Shown: in pieces, positions 34,366-42,940 of the stretch | Position numbering within the stretch: the first letter of the stretch is position 1 | Layout: each line of letters starts with the position of its first letter | NCBI RefSeq assembly: GCF_008801605.1 | Contig: NZ_VZPJ01000011.1 | Coordinates: 62,001 to 126,000 of the forward strand | Length of the DNA stretch: 64,000 nt | From: Pseudomonas brassicacearum subsp. brassicacearum | Lineage (GTDB): Bacteria > Pseudomonadota > Gammaproteobacteria > Pseudomonadales > Pseudomonadaceae | Direction: 5' to 3' | The notes under the pieces: model-generated | What the model saw: the letters and a program-made list of their open reading frames with translations, nothing else | Databases searched by the model: none | What the model was told of the DNA's origin: nothing | Translations under genes and position numbers: made by a program

Positions 34366-34454
34366 TGTGGGAGCGAGCTTGCTCGCGATGGCAGTGTGTC
34401 AGTCAACAGCAGTGTTGTTGATCCACCGCTATCGCGAGCAAGCTCGCTCCCACA
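34366..34454. repeat. REP inverted pair, type A
   Basis: TGTGGGAGCGAGCTTGCTC and its inverted copy around a 40-bp spacer. It occupies most of the 303-bp gap upstream of the DsbA-family gene. Confidence 0.85.
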
Positions 34455-34487
34455 GGGATTTGTGTGAATTCGAAAGCCAGCGGACAC

Positions 34488-34521
34488 AAAAAAAGCGCTG
34501 CCATCCCGGCCAGCGCTTTTT
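34488..34521 (-). terminator. Terminator of the small minus-strand gene
   Basis: AAAAAGCGCTG/CAGCGCTTTTT stem with a 10-base loop; T-rich on both strands, 17 bp beyond the stop of the small gene. Confidence 0.75.
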
Positions 34522-34537
34522 ATCAATCCGTCGAATT

Positions 34538-34738
34538 CTATCCTTGCATCACATCCCACAACGCTTCCAGCTCTGCCTCGCTGAACAAGCCAACGGGGTA
34601 ACGTTCAACGATCATCCGGCGCGGATCAGGTTCTCTGATCTGACGCGTTCCGTTGGACTTCAACCACTGCGCCAAGGCTTGAAGCGACTCACCATTAACG
34701 GCCAAGGGATGGCATGTGCGCTCGCTTGTCATATTCAT
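34538..34738 (-). CDS. Hypothetical small protein
   Basis: 66 residues from MNMTSERTCHPLAVNGESL; function not recognised. Contains PDPRRMIVERYPVGLFSEAELEALWDVMQG, an amphipathic C-terminal helix. The frame extends to an upstream ATG at 34780. A good intrinsic terminator downstream supports a real transcript. Confidence 0.5.
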   Translation of the reverse strand: MNMTSERTCHPLAVNGESLQALAQWLKSNGTRQIREPDPRRMIVERYPVGLFSEAELEALWDVMQG

Positions 34739-34877
34739 TCCAGCGCCCTCTCCTGGTTGATGAGCGGCCAATTTATCCAAGGTTTATGACAAAACAACGC
34801 AGTTCCGCTCCCCGAAACTGCCGGAACACTGATACAAGAGCTATGCCAACGTATCCATGACAGCTATAAACAGACAC

Positions 34878-34909
34878 AAAAAAACCCACGACCCAATTGG
34901 GCCGCGGGC
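34878..34909 (-). terminator. Terminator of aguA
   Basis: On the minus strand CCGCGGCCCAATTGGGTCGTGGG (imperfect stem around CCCAATTGGG) runs into seven T, about 73 bp after the aguA stop. Confidence 0.75.
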
Positions 34910-34981
34910 TTGCCAGGATGGATCCAAAACCGCCGACTTAGAGCCGACGCGTTCGATAAAACCCAGCTGTTACATCGCCAC

Positions 34982-36088
34982 TCATTTTGCCCGCGGTGCA
35001 GGTTGCTGTTGAGTAAGGCAATGGATATTGCCGCCCCCCAGTAACAGTTCACGTCCTGGCACCATGACCACTTCGTGCTGCGGGAACAGGTTCTGCAGGA
35101 TATCCCTGGCCGGTGCGTCCAGCGGATCGTCAAAACTTGGGGCGATGATGCCGCCGTTGACGATCAGGAAATTCACATAAGAACCGGCCAGCCGCACGGT
35201 TGGGTTGCGCTCCTGGGAACCTTCCACCGCATCGACGCCGGCACATTCTTCCTCGGTGGCGTACAACGGCCCCGGAATCGGCATTTTGTGCACTGTGAAT
35301 GGGCGTCCCTTGGCGTCAGTGCTGTTTTGCAGCACGTTCATCGCCGCGTGGCAACGGGTGTAGTTCGGGTCTTGCGGGTCGTCGGTCCAGGCAAGCAGCA
35401 CTTCACCCGGCCGCACGTAGCAGCAGAAGTTATCCACATGGCCATCGGTTTCGTCATTGAACAGACCGTCCGGCAGCCAGATGATCTTGTCCACCGCCAA
35501 CTGCGCGCTGAGCACCGCCTCGATCTCTTCGCGGCTCAAGTGCGGGTTGCGATTGCGGTTGAGCAGGCACTCTTCGGTAGTGATCAGGGTGCCTTCACCA
35601 TCCACGTGGATCGAGCCGCCCTCGAGCACAAAACCTTCGGTGCGATAACGCGGGCTGCGCTCGATCTCGAGGATCTTGCCGGCCACTTGCGCATCACGGT
35701 TCCACGGCGCATACAGGCCACCGTCGAAACCGCCCCAGGCGTTGAAATCCCAATCGACACCGCGCACTGCGCCGTTGTCATTGATGATGAACGTCGGCCC
35801 TGTGTCGCGAACCCAGGCGTCGTCGCTGGACATTTCCACCAGGCGGATATTCGGCACGTCGAGACGCGCCCGGGCATTTTCATATTGGGCCGCAGACACC
35901 GCCACGGTCACCGGTTCAAAACGGGCGATGGCCTTGGCGACGGCTACGTGAGCGGCCTGCGCGGGCTTGCCGCCCAGGCGCCAGTTGTCCGGACGCTCGG
36001 GCCAGATCATCCAGACCTGGGTCTGGGTCGCCCACTCGGCAGGCATGTGGAAACCATCCGCGCGGGGAGTGCTGTGCAACGTTGTCAT
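34982..36088 (-). CDS. aguA: Agmatine deiminase
   Basis: 368 residues, pentein fold. Converts agmatine to N-carbamoylputrescine and ammonia, linking arginine decarboxylation to putrescine. Visible: DDAWVRDTGP, GGIHVDGEG-type EGGSIHVDGEG, NDETDGHVDNF, and the catalytic Cys near the C-terminus in GGGNIHCLTQQ. AguB, its usual partner, is not adjacent here. Confidence 0.95.
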   Translation of the reverse strand: MTTLHSTPRADGFHMPAEWATQTQVWMIWPERPDNWRLGGKPAQAAHVAVAKAIARFEPVTVAVSAAQYENARARLDVPNIRLVEMSSDDAWVRDTGPTFIINDNGAVRGVDWDFNAWGGFDGGLYAPWNRDAQVAGKILEIERSPRYRTEGFVLEGGSIHVDGEGTLITTEECLLNRNRNPHLSREEIEAVLSAQLAVDKIIWLPDGLFNDETDGHVDNFCCYVRPGEVLLAWTDDPQDPNYTRCHAAMNVLQNSTDAKGRPFTVHKMPIPGPLYATEEECAGVDAVEGSQERNPTVRLAGSYVNFLIVNGGIIAPSFDDPLDAPARDILQNLFPQHEVVMVPGRELLLGGGNIHCLTQQQPAPRAK

Positions 36089-36221
36089 GGGTCATCTCCT
36101 GGGCGATGGGCAGCGGCAACTTTATAAACGATAAATATCGACTAATAAAGCCAGAAAAACTAGCACCCATCAAAAAATAGCGCCAAACATCGACAAAAAT
36201 CGATTTAAAAAACCGCAAAAC

Positions 36222-36315
36222 CCTGTGGGAGCGAGCTTGCTCGCGATAGCGTTGGGTCAGCCAAATCAATATTGGCTTGGGCACCGTCCATCGCGAGCAA
36301 GCTCGATCCCACAGG
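36222..36315. repeat. REP inverted pair, type A
   Basis: CCTGTGGGAGCGAGCTTGC with inverted partner GCAAGCTCGATCCCACAGG; one base differs from the canonical right arm. Fills most of the gap between aguA and the kinase-aminotransferase fusion. Confidence 0.85.
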
Positions 36316-36340
36316 GGAACAGCTTGGCGTTCCAGATTAG

Positions 36341-39253
36341 TTACAGCCCCTCGTCCAAGACCTTCACCAGCATATCGACGAAGAAATCCACGCTCTGGCG
36401 CGTGGTGACCATCGGCGGCTTGATCTTGAGGATGTTCAGGTAATCGCCGGTCGGCTGCATGAAAATCCCCAACGTTCGCAGACGGTTGCACAGCGCCGTG
36501 GTTTCTTCAGTGGCCGGCTCCAACGTGTCGCGGTCGCGGATCAGTTCCACGCCCAGGTAGAACCCGGAGCCATGCACCGCGCCGACCAATGGATAGCGGT
36601 CGATCAAGGCCTCCAGCCGCGCCTTGAAGTGCCCGCCCACCACCCGGGCGTTTTCCCAGAGATTCTCTTCTTCCATGACATCCAGCACCGCCATGCCGAT
36701 CTGGCAACTGACCGGACTGCCTCCGGCCGACGAAAAGAAATACCCCTCGGCTTCCAGCGCCTCGGCGATCTCCCGGCGGGTAATGACCGCGCCAAGCGGC
36801 TGGCCGTTGCCCATGCCCTTGGCCATGGTGATGATGTCCGGCACCACGCCTTGCTCTTCAAAGCCCCAGAAAAACTCGCCCATGCGCCCGTAACCGACCT
36901 GTACTTCGTCGGCGATGCAGACCCCACCGCGCTCGCGCACCATCGCATAGACCTGCTTCAGGTAACCGGGCGGCAGCGCAATCCCACCGGCGTTGCCGTA
37001 TACCGGTTCGCAGATGAAACCGGCGAGCTGGCGCTTGTTTTCAGCGATTTTCGCCAGGTTGTGTTCGACGCTGCGCACGTAGTCCGGCGCAGTGTGGGGG
37101 CCACGGAATTCGCCGCGATAGGTGTTCGGGGCAGTCACCGGATGCACCCAGTCCGGGCGGCTGCTCAGGGCCTGGGGGTTGTCGGCGATGGACGTCGAGA
37201 CCGCATCGGCCGCCACCGACCAGCCGTGATAGGCCTCCAATACGCTGAGCATGTCCCGCCCGCCGCTGTAGGCCCAGGCCAGGCGGATCGCCAGGTCGTT
37301 GGCCTCGGTGCCGCTATTGACCAGGAACACCCGATCCATGTTGGACGGCGACAGCGCCAGCAGGCGCTCGGAAAATTCGGCAACCGCCGCATAGTGGAAA
37401 CGCGAGTTGGTATTGAGCAGCGACCACTGCCGGGCAGCCACTGCCGCCATGCGTGGATGGCCGTGGCCCAGCACCGCGACATTGTTGAGCATGTCCAGGT
37501 AGGAGCGGCCCTGCATGTCGATCAAGTGATTGCGCCAGCCGCGCTCGATACGCGGCGGATCGACGTAATAGTGCTTCTGCGAACGGGCAAAGCTCGCATC
37601 GCGACGGGCCAGCAGCAACTCGGGATCGATCTCCGGTTCGGCATCGCAAGCCAGTCCCAGCAGCACCGCCGGCGAAGGACACAGCGCCTGCCAGGCCAGT
37701 GCCCTGGAGGGCGCGCAGAACAGCGGTGGACTCACCTGGGCGCCCCTACACAACTGGACCCGCAACGGCCCCGTCACTTCGCCCAGCACCTGCCCCTTGA
37801 CCAGTGCCGCGCCGGAATGCAGCGGCGACGTCACGCCCCACAGCCGCACGCTCAACTGCGCGCTGTCCAGTTGCAACAGGCCGTCGGCCGTCTTGTGCAC
37901 GACCCCAGCGAACGGGGATTCGAGCGGCGTCCCCCGAGGAACGCTCAACTCCACGTGCAGTGGATAAGTATCGGGTTCGACGGCGCTGTCCGGCCGAGTG
38001 CGGGATAACCGGTACTGCCCATAGCGGCTGGCGGCCAGGCCATGAACGCCCGCGGCCTCACTCAGCAGGCGTTGGTCGATCCCCGGCTGCTCCCAATTGC
38101 CGGCCTCGAAATGCGGGCTCAGTACACCCAGGTCAATCAGCGCGAACTCACGCCCCACCAGGGTCGGCAACAGCGGCGCAAAGCCTTCGCTGGCGATGGG
38201 CGGCAGGCTGTGGCCGACGGCGCTGAGAATCGCCGCTTCCATCAACTCGAAGGGCACCGAGTGGGCGACCCGGAAAATCTCCCACTCATGGGCCAGGTTG
38301 TCACGGCTGTATTGGTTGTCCGGGTCGATGGAAACCTGCTGCTCACCGCTGAGCACCAATACCGCGGCGCGCGCCACGATCAGTGGCCACAGCGCCAACA
38401 GTTCTTCGCGTTGCAAGGGGTTGACCGCCTGGTAGGCCTTGATCGCCGGCAAGATGAAGAACGGGTCGCCGTCGGCGTGGTGCAGCAGGGCCGCGCACGT
38501 CACCGACAAGTCAGTGATGCGCCAGGTGCGGATCAGGTCGCCGAAATCGATGACGCCCTGCAATTGCCATTGGCGCTGGGCATCGCGCTGCCAGACCACG
38601 TTGTCATCGGTGATGTCCATATGGATCGCCTGCACCGGCAGGCTGGCCTTGAGCGGCTGCAAACGACGCTCGGCCTGTTGCGCAACCTCGGCGATCAGCT
38701 GTCGCCGTTGATCGTCGTCGATGACCGGCAACAGGTGATCGACCAAGGCAGGGGCGTGGCGCGCGTCCCATTGCAGGGTACGCTCCAGGCCTGGGTGGTC
38801 GAATGTCGCCAGGGCCAGGTCCATTTCCGCGCACAGGCGACCCAGGCCGGTCACCAGCTCAGGCGGCAAGTGCTTGAGCTGCGTGAGGGACTGGCCGTCG
38901 ATGTACTCAAGCAGTCGCATATGGACCGCTTGCCCGTCGACGTCCAATGTCAGCAGGTCCTGGCCGTTGCTGGCGGTAATCACCCGCGGCACCTTCACCG
39001 CGCCGTGCCCGGCCAACAGCTTGAGGGCAGCGTGTTGGGCCTGGAGCTCCTGGACGGCGTAGTCGCCATGGCAAATTTTCAGCACAAAGCGCCCGCGCTC
39101 GCTGTCGACGCGGTAGTTGAGGTCCTGGTTGCTGCCAAGGGGTCGCAGGTCACCGCTGAGTCCGTAATTCAAGCGCAACAGCACCAACGCCTGCTCGGCG
39201 CTGATCTGTGGGCTTGGCAAACTGGCACGGTGAACCAACGTAGTGAGTGGCAT
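36341..39253 (-). CDS. Fusion: APH-type kinase, M23-like domain and class III aminotransferase/phospholyase
   Basis: 970 residues. Domain 1 (about 15-340) is an aminoglycoside-phosphotransferase/hydroxylysine-kinase fold with HMDITDDN (His211-Asp213-Asn218) and IDFGD (Asp236). Domain 2 (about 400-520) resembles the M23 peptidase/lipoyl-like beta fold (PRGTPLESPFAGVV) without an obvious zinc site. Domain 3 (about 545-970) is a PLP class III aminotransferase with NSGTEANDLAIRLA, ADEVQVGYGR and PLP-Lys812 in MAKGMGNG. Human homologues of domains 1 and 3 are hydroxylysine kinase and ethanolamine-/hydroxylysine-phosphate phospholyase, so the fusion may phosphorylate an amino alcohol and then eliminate phosphate. 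Substrate unknown. Confidence 0.85.
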   Translation of the reverse strand: MPLTTLVHRASLPSPQISAEQALVLLRLNYGLSGDLRPLGSNQDLNYRVDSERGRFVLKICHGDYAVQELQAQHAALKLLAGHGAVKVPRVITASNGQDLLTLDVDGQAVHMRLLEYIDGQSLTQLKHLPPELVTGLGRLCAEMDLALATFDHPGLERTLQWDARHAPALVDHLLPVIDDDQRRQLIAEVAQQAERRLQPLKASLPVQAIHMDITDDNVVWQRDAQRQWQLQGVIDFGDLIRTWRITDLSVTCAALLHHADGDPFFILPAIKAYQAVNPLQREELLALWPLIVARAAVLVLSGEQQVSIDPDNQYSRDNLAHEWEIFRVAHSVPFELMEAAILSAVGHSLPPIASEGFAPLLPTLVGREFALIDLGVLSPHFEAGNWEQPGIDQRLLSEAAGVHGLAASRYGQYRLSRTRPDSAVEPDTYPLHVELSVPRGTPLESPFAGVVHKTADGLLQLDSAQLSVRLWGVTSPLHSGAALVKGQVLGEVTGPLRVQLCRGAQVSPPLFCAPSRALAWQALCPSPAVLLGLACDAEPEIDPELLLARRDASFARSQKHYYVDPPRIERGWRNHLIDMQGRSYLDMLNNVAVLGHGHPRMAAVAARQWSLLNTNSRFHYAAVAEFSERLLALSPSNMDRVFLVNSGTEANDLAIRLAWAYSGGRDMLSVLEAYHGWSVAADAVSTSIADNPQALSSRPDWVHPVTAPNTYRGEFRGPHTAPDYVRSVEHNLAKIAENKRQLAGFICEPVYGNAGGIALPPGYLKQVYAMVRERGGVCIADEVQVGYGRMGEFFWGFEEQGVVPDIITMAKGMGNGQPLGAVITRREIAEALEAEGYFFSSAGGSPVSCQIGMAVLDVMEEENLWENARVVGGHFKARLEALIDRYPLVGAVHGSGFYLGVELIRDRDTLEPATEETTALCNRLRTLGIFMQPTGDYLNILKIKPPMVTTRQSVDFFVDMLVKVLDEGL

Positions 39254-39305
39254 ACAACGACCCCTGAGGTGGTTTTGATCGGATGACTATCACGCCACTG
39301 AGTCG

Positions 39306-39371
39306 TGGGATAAGCAACCCCTCTTACTTACGCACCCTGGTATTGGGCCTGCGGTGAGAGGATTTATCCCA
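39306..39371 (+). promoter_or_regulatory. Nested dyad between the fusion gene and rmlB
   Basis: TGGGATAA (39306-39313) pairs with TTATCCCA (39364-39371), CCTCT (39320-39324) with AGAGG (39357-39361), and CGCA with TGCG inside. It lies about 120 bp before rmlB and 53 bp from the divergent fusion gene; it could be a leader hairpin or operator. Confidence 0.4.
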
Positions 39372-39494
39372 ACGCACAGGTTCATTCTTGCGCTGGTCGC
39401 CTGTCGACGCAGCAATATCCCCCTTGCGCCGCCCCCGCCATGCCTACAAGCTATGCTCTTATCGCTCTACTCTCTGGTCCAAAAGGCTTACTGG

Positions 39495-40577
39495 ATGCGC
39501 ATTCTCATCACTGGCGGTGCCGGCTTCATCGGCTCGGCTCTCATACGGCACTTGATTCTTGATACCGGGCACCAGGTCCTGAACCTCGACAAGCTGACCT
39601 ATGCTGGCAATCTCGAATCGCTGAGCAGCATCGATCACGACAGTCGCTACGAATTCGTCCAAGCGGATATCGTCGATCAATCAACCGTCAGTGCAGTGCT
39701 GGCGCGATTCAAGCCTGACGCCATCATGCATCTGGCGGCCGAGTCCCATGTAGACCGCTCCATTGATGGCCCGGCGGACTTCATCCAGACCAATATCGTG
39801 GGCACCTACAGCCTGCTGGAAGCCACTCGAGCCTATTGGCAGACCCTGCCCGAGCCGCAGAAGCGCGCGTTTCGCTTCCACCACATTTCCACCGACGAAG
39901 TGTATGGCGACCTGCACGGTGTGGATGACCTGTTCACCGAAACCACCGCCTACGCCCCAAGCTCACCGTACTCGGCGAGCAAGGCGGCGTCCGACCACCT
40001 GGTCCGCGCCTGGCAACGCACCTATGGCTTGCCCGTGCTGTTGACTAACTGCTCGAACAACTACGGGCCGTTTCACTTCCCCGAGAAGCTGATTCCACTG
40101 GTGATTCTCAACGCACTGGCCGGTAAGCCATTGCCGGTCTATGGCAACGGCCAGCAAGTGCGCGACTGGCTGTTTGTCGAAGACCATGCCCGTGCACTGC
40201 TCAAGGTCGTTACAGAAGGCGCGGTCGGTGAGACTTACAACATTGGCGGCCACAACGAGCAGAAAAACATCGACGTGGTGCGCAGTATCTGCGCGTTGCT
40301 CGAAGAACTGGCGCCACGCAAACCCGAAGGGGTCGAGCACTATGCCGACCTGATCAGCTTCGTCCAGGATCGCCCCGGCCACGACCTGCGCTATGCCATC
40401 GACGCCAGCAAGATCGAACGGGAACTGGGCTGGACGCCTCAAGAAACCTTCGAGACCGGGCTGCGCAAGACCGTGCAGTGGTACCTCGAAAACCTGCTGT
40501 GGTGCCAACGTGTCCAGGACGGCAGCTATCAGGGCGAGCGCCTGGGCTCGCTCGACAACAAGGATACGATTGCGTAA
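39495..40577 (+). CDS. rfbB: dTDP-glucose 4,6-dehydratase
   Basis: 360 residues, extended SDR. Second step of dTDP-L-rhamnose synthesis, feeding lipopolysaccharide core/O-antigen and rhamnolipid. GGAGFIGS near residues 7-14 binds NAD; HLAAESHVDRS, STDEVYGD and YSASKAASD (Tyr-x3-Lys) are the active-site motifs. ATG 39495 gives the family N-terminus MRILITGGAGFIG; the longer upstream frame is not used. Heads rmlB-A-C-D with TAATG coupling to rmlA. Confidence 0.96.
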   Translation: MRILITGGAGFIGSALIRHLILDTGHQVLNLDKLTYAGNLESLSSIDHDSRYEFVQADIVDQSTVSAVLARFKPDAIMHLAAESHVDRSIDGPADFIQTNIVGTYSLLEATRAYWQTLPEPQKRAFRFHHISTDEVYGDLHGVDDLFTETTAYAPSSPYSASKAASDHLVRAWQRTYGLPVLLTNCSNNYGPFHFPEKLIPLVILNALAGKPLPVYGNGQQVRDWLFVEDHARALLKVVTEGAVGETYNIGGHNEQKNIDVVRSICALLEELAPRKPEGVEHYADLISFVQDRPGHDLRYAIDASKIERELGWTPQETFETGLRKTVQWYLENLLWCQRVQDGSYQGERLGSLDNKDTIA

Positions 40578-41449
40578 TGAAAGGCATTATTCTGGCCGGC
40601 GGTTCCGGCACACGCTTGCACCCGATTACCCTCGGCGTTTCCAAACAGCTATTGCCGGTTTATGACAAGCCGATGATCTATTACCCGATCTCGGTGCTGA
40701 TGCTCGCCGGCATCAAGGACATCCTGGTGATTTCCACCCCGCAGGACCTGCCGCAATACCGCAATCTGCTGGGCGACGGCCAACAGTTTGGCGTGCAGTT
40801 CAGCTACGCCGAGCAGCCGTCGCCCGATGGCCTGGCCCAAGCGTTCCTGATCGGCGAGCAATTCATTGGCAGCGACTCGGTGTGCCTGATCCTGGGCGAC
40901 AACATTTTCCACGGCCAGCATTTTGGCGAACAATTGCAGACCGCCGTCAACCGGCAGAGTGGCGCGACGGTGTTCGGCTACTGGGTCAAGGACCCTGAGC
41001 GTTTTGGCGTGATCGACTTCGATACAGAAGGACGGGCGATATCCATCGAAGAGAAACCCACCGCGCCCAAATCCAGCTACGCGGTGACCGGCCTGTATTT
41101 CTACGATAACGACGTGATCAAGATCGCCAAGGCCATCAAGCCGTCCAAGCGCGGCGAACTGGAAATCACCGACGTCAACAATGCCTACCTGCAACGCGGC
41201 GACCTGCACGTCGAGCGCTTCGGTCGTGGTTTCGCCTGGCTGGACACCGGCACCCACGACAGCCTGCTGGAAGCCTCGCAATACGTGCAGACCATCGAAC
41301 ATCGCCAAGGCCTGAAAGTGGCATGCCTGGAAGAAATTGCCTACCAGCAAGGCTGGGTCAGCCGCGAGCACGTCCTCGAGCGTGCCCAGTATTTTGGCAA
41401 GACCGGCTACGGCCAGTACTTGTTTAACATCGCCGGAGAAACACGATGA
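40577..41449 (+). CDS. rfbA: Glucose-1-phosphate thymidylyltransferase
   Basis: 290 residues. Makes dTDP-glucose from dTTP and glucose-1-phosphate, first step of the rhamnose pathway; inhibited by dTDP-rhamnose in known homologues. Nucleotide-binding GGSGTRLHPITLGVSKQLLPVYDKP lies at the N-terminus and LGDNIFHG near residue 110. Start overlaps the rfbB stop (TAATG); stop overlaps rfbC (ATGA). Confidence 0.96.
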   Translation: MKGIILAGGSGTRLHPITLGVSKQLLPVYDKPMIYYPISVLMLAGIKDILVISTPQDLPQYRNLLGDGQQFGVQFSYAEQPSPDGLAQAFLIGEQFIGSDSVCLILGDNIFHGQHFGEQLQTAVNRQSGATVFGYWVKDPERFGVIDFDTEGRAISIEEKPTAPKSSYAVTGLYFYDNDVIKIAKAIKPSKRGELEITDVNNAYLQRGDLHVERFGRGFAWLDTGTHDSLLEASQYVQTIEHRQGLKVACLEEIAYQQGWVSREHVLERAQYFGKTGYGQYLFNIAGETR

Positions 41450-41991
41450 AGGTCATCGCCACTCGCTTGCCAGACGTCCTGGTCATCGAACCGAAAGTCT
41501 TTGGCGACGACCGGGGTTTTTTCTACGAAAGCTTCAATGCCCGGGCGTTTGCCGAAGCGACTGGCTGCACCCTGCAGTTCGTCCAGGACAATCATTCACG
41601 CTCCACCAGGGGCGTGCTGCGGGGCCTGCACTACCAGATCGAACAAGCCCAGGGAAAGCTTGTGCGCGTCACGGCGGGGGAAGTGCTGGATGTCGCGGTG
41701 GACATCCGCCGCAGCTCGCCGACCTTCGGCCAATGGGCCAGCGTACGCCTGTCGGCGCAGAACCATCGGCAAATGTGGGTCCCGCCAGGGTTTGCCCACG
41801 GTTTCGTCGTACTGAGCGAATCAGCGGACTTCCTCTACAAGACCACTGATTACTACGCACCCTCGGCCGAGCGCTGCATTCGCTGGGACGATCCGCAGTT
41901 GGCCATCGATTGGGAGTTCGAAGGCGCGCCGATCCTCTCGGCCAAGGATCAGAATGGCAAGGCCCTGCACGAGGCAGACCTGTTCCCATGA
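41446..41991 (+). CDS. rfbC: dTDP-4-dehydrorhamnose 3,5-epimerase
   Basis: 181 residues, cupin-like epimerase of the third step. Active-site signs: FVQDNHSRSTRGVLRGLHYQ (His and Asp dyad) and PPGFAHGFVVLSE. ATGA overlaps on both sides show translational coupling within the rml operon. Confidence 0.96.
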   Translation: MKVIATRLPDVLVIEPKVFGDDRGFFYESFNARAFAEATGCTLQFVQDNHSRSTRGVLRGLHYQIEQAQGKLVRVTAGEVLDVAVDIRRSSPTFGQWASVRLSAQNHRQMWVPPGFAHGFVVLSESADFLYKTTDYYAPSAERCIRWDDPQLAIDWEFEGAPILSAKDQNGKALHEADLFP

Positions 41992-42869
41992 GTGCCCCCT
42001 TGCGTATCCTGATCATCGGCCAGAATGGCCAGGTTTCACGGGCGCTCCAATCGCGCCTGAGCGGCCTGGGCGAGTTGATCGTACGCGGCAGCGACCAGCT
42101 CGATCTGGCACAACCGGATTCCCTGCGCGCGCCCATCGAAGCCCTCAAGCCCGGCCTGATCATCAATGCCGCCGCCCACACGGCCGTCGACCAGGCCGAA
42201 AGTGAACCGGAGCGGGCGTTCGCCATCAATGCCACGGCACCGGGCATCCTGGCCCAGGCAGCGGTTGCGCTGGGCGTCCCGCTGATTCATTACTCCACCG
42301 ACTACGTCTTCGATGGCCTCAAGCCGGCCCCCTACACCGAAGACGACACGCCCAACCCGCTGAGTGTCTACGGACGCAGCAAACTGGCCGGCGAGAATGC
42401 CATCCGCCAGGCTGGCGGCCAGCACCTGATTCTGCGCACCAGCTGGGTGTACTCCACCGAGGGTCGCAACTTCCTGTTGACCATGCAGCGCCTGTTGCAG
42501 GAAAAACCGCAGCTGCGGGTGGTCGCCGACCAGGTCGGCGCACCGACCTGGGCCGGCACCATTGCCGACAGCACCGCGCAACTGATCGAGCGCTGGCAGG
42601 CCGGCCAACCCGGCGCCTGGGGCACCTATCATCTGACAGCCCGGGGCGAGACGTCCTGGTTCGGTTTCGCCCAGGCCATCGGCGAAAACCTGCTCGATCG
42701 GCACAAACCGTGTGCGCTGCTGGAGCCCATTGAATCCAGCGCCTATCCGACTCCAGCCCCGCGGCCACTTAACTCGCGCCTGGATTGCACGCGCCTGTTC
42801 AAGGAGTGGGGGGTGAGCCAACCGGACTGGCGAAGTGCGTTGCAGCAGTGCCTTGCCGGACAAACCTAG
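41988..42869 (+). CDS. rfbD: dTDP-4-dehydrorhamnose reductase
   Basis: 293 residues. Last step, NAD(P)H reduction to dTDP-L-rhamnose. Rossmann GQNGQVSRAL near residue 11, STDYVFDG, and YGRSKLAGE (Tyr-x3-Lys) are visible. Coupled to rfbC through ATGA and separated from dctB by 71 bp. Confidence 0.95.
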   Translation: MSAPLRILIIGQNGQVSRALQSRLSGLGELIVRGSDQLDLAQPDSLRAPIEALKPGLIINAAAHTAVDQAESEPERAFAINATAPGILAQAAVALGVPLIHYSTDYVFDGLKPAPYTEDDTPNPLSVYGRSKLAGENAIRQAGGQHLILRTSWVYSTEGRNFLLTMQRLLQEKPQLRVVADQVGAPTWAGTIADSTAQLIERWQAGQPGAWGTYHLTARGETSWFGFAQAIGENLLDRHKPCALLEPIESSAYPTPAPRPLNSRLDCTRLFKEWGVSQPDWRSALQQCLAGQT

Positions 42870-42940
42870 TACTGCCTTACAAATAGTATTTGCAAGGCAA
42901 CTAGGCATAATACGCCTGTCACCACAGGCGTCCGAGGCTC

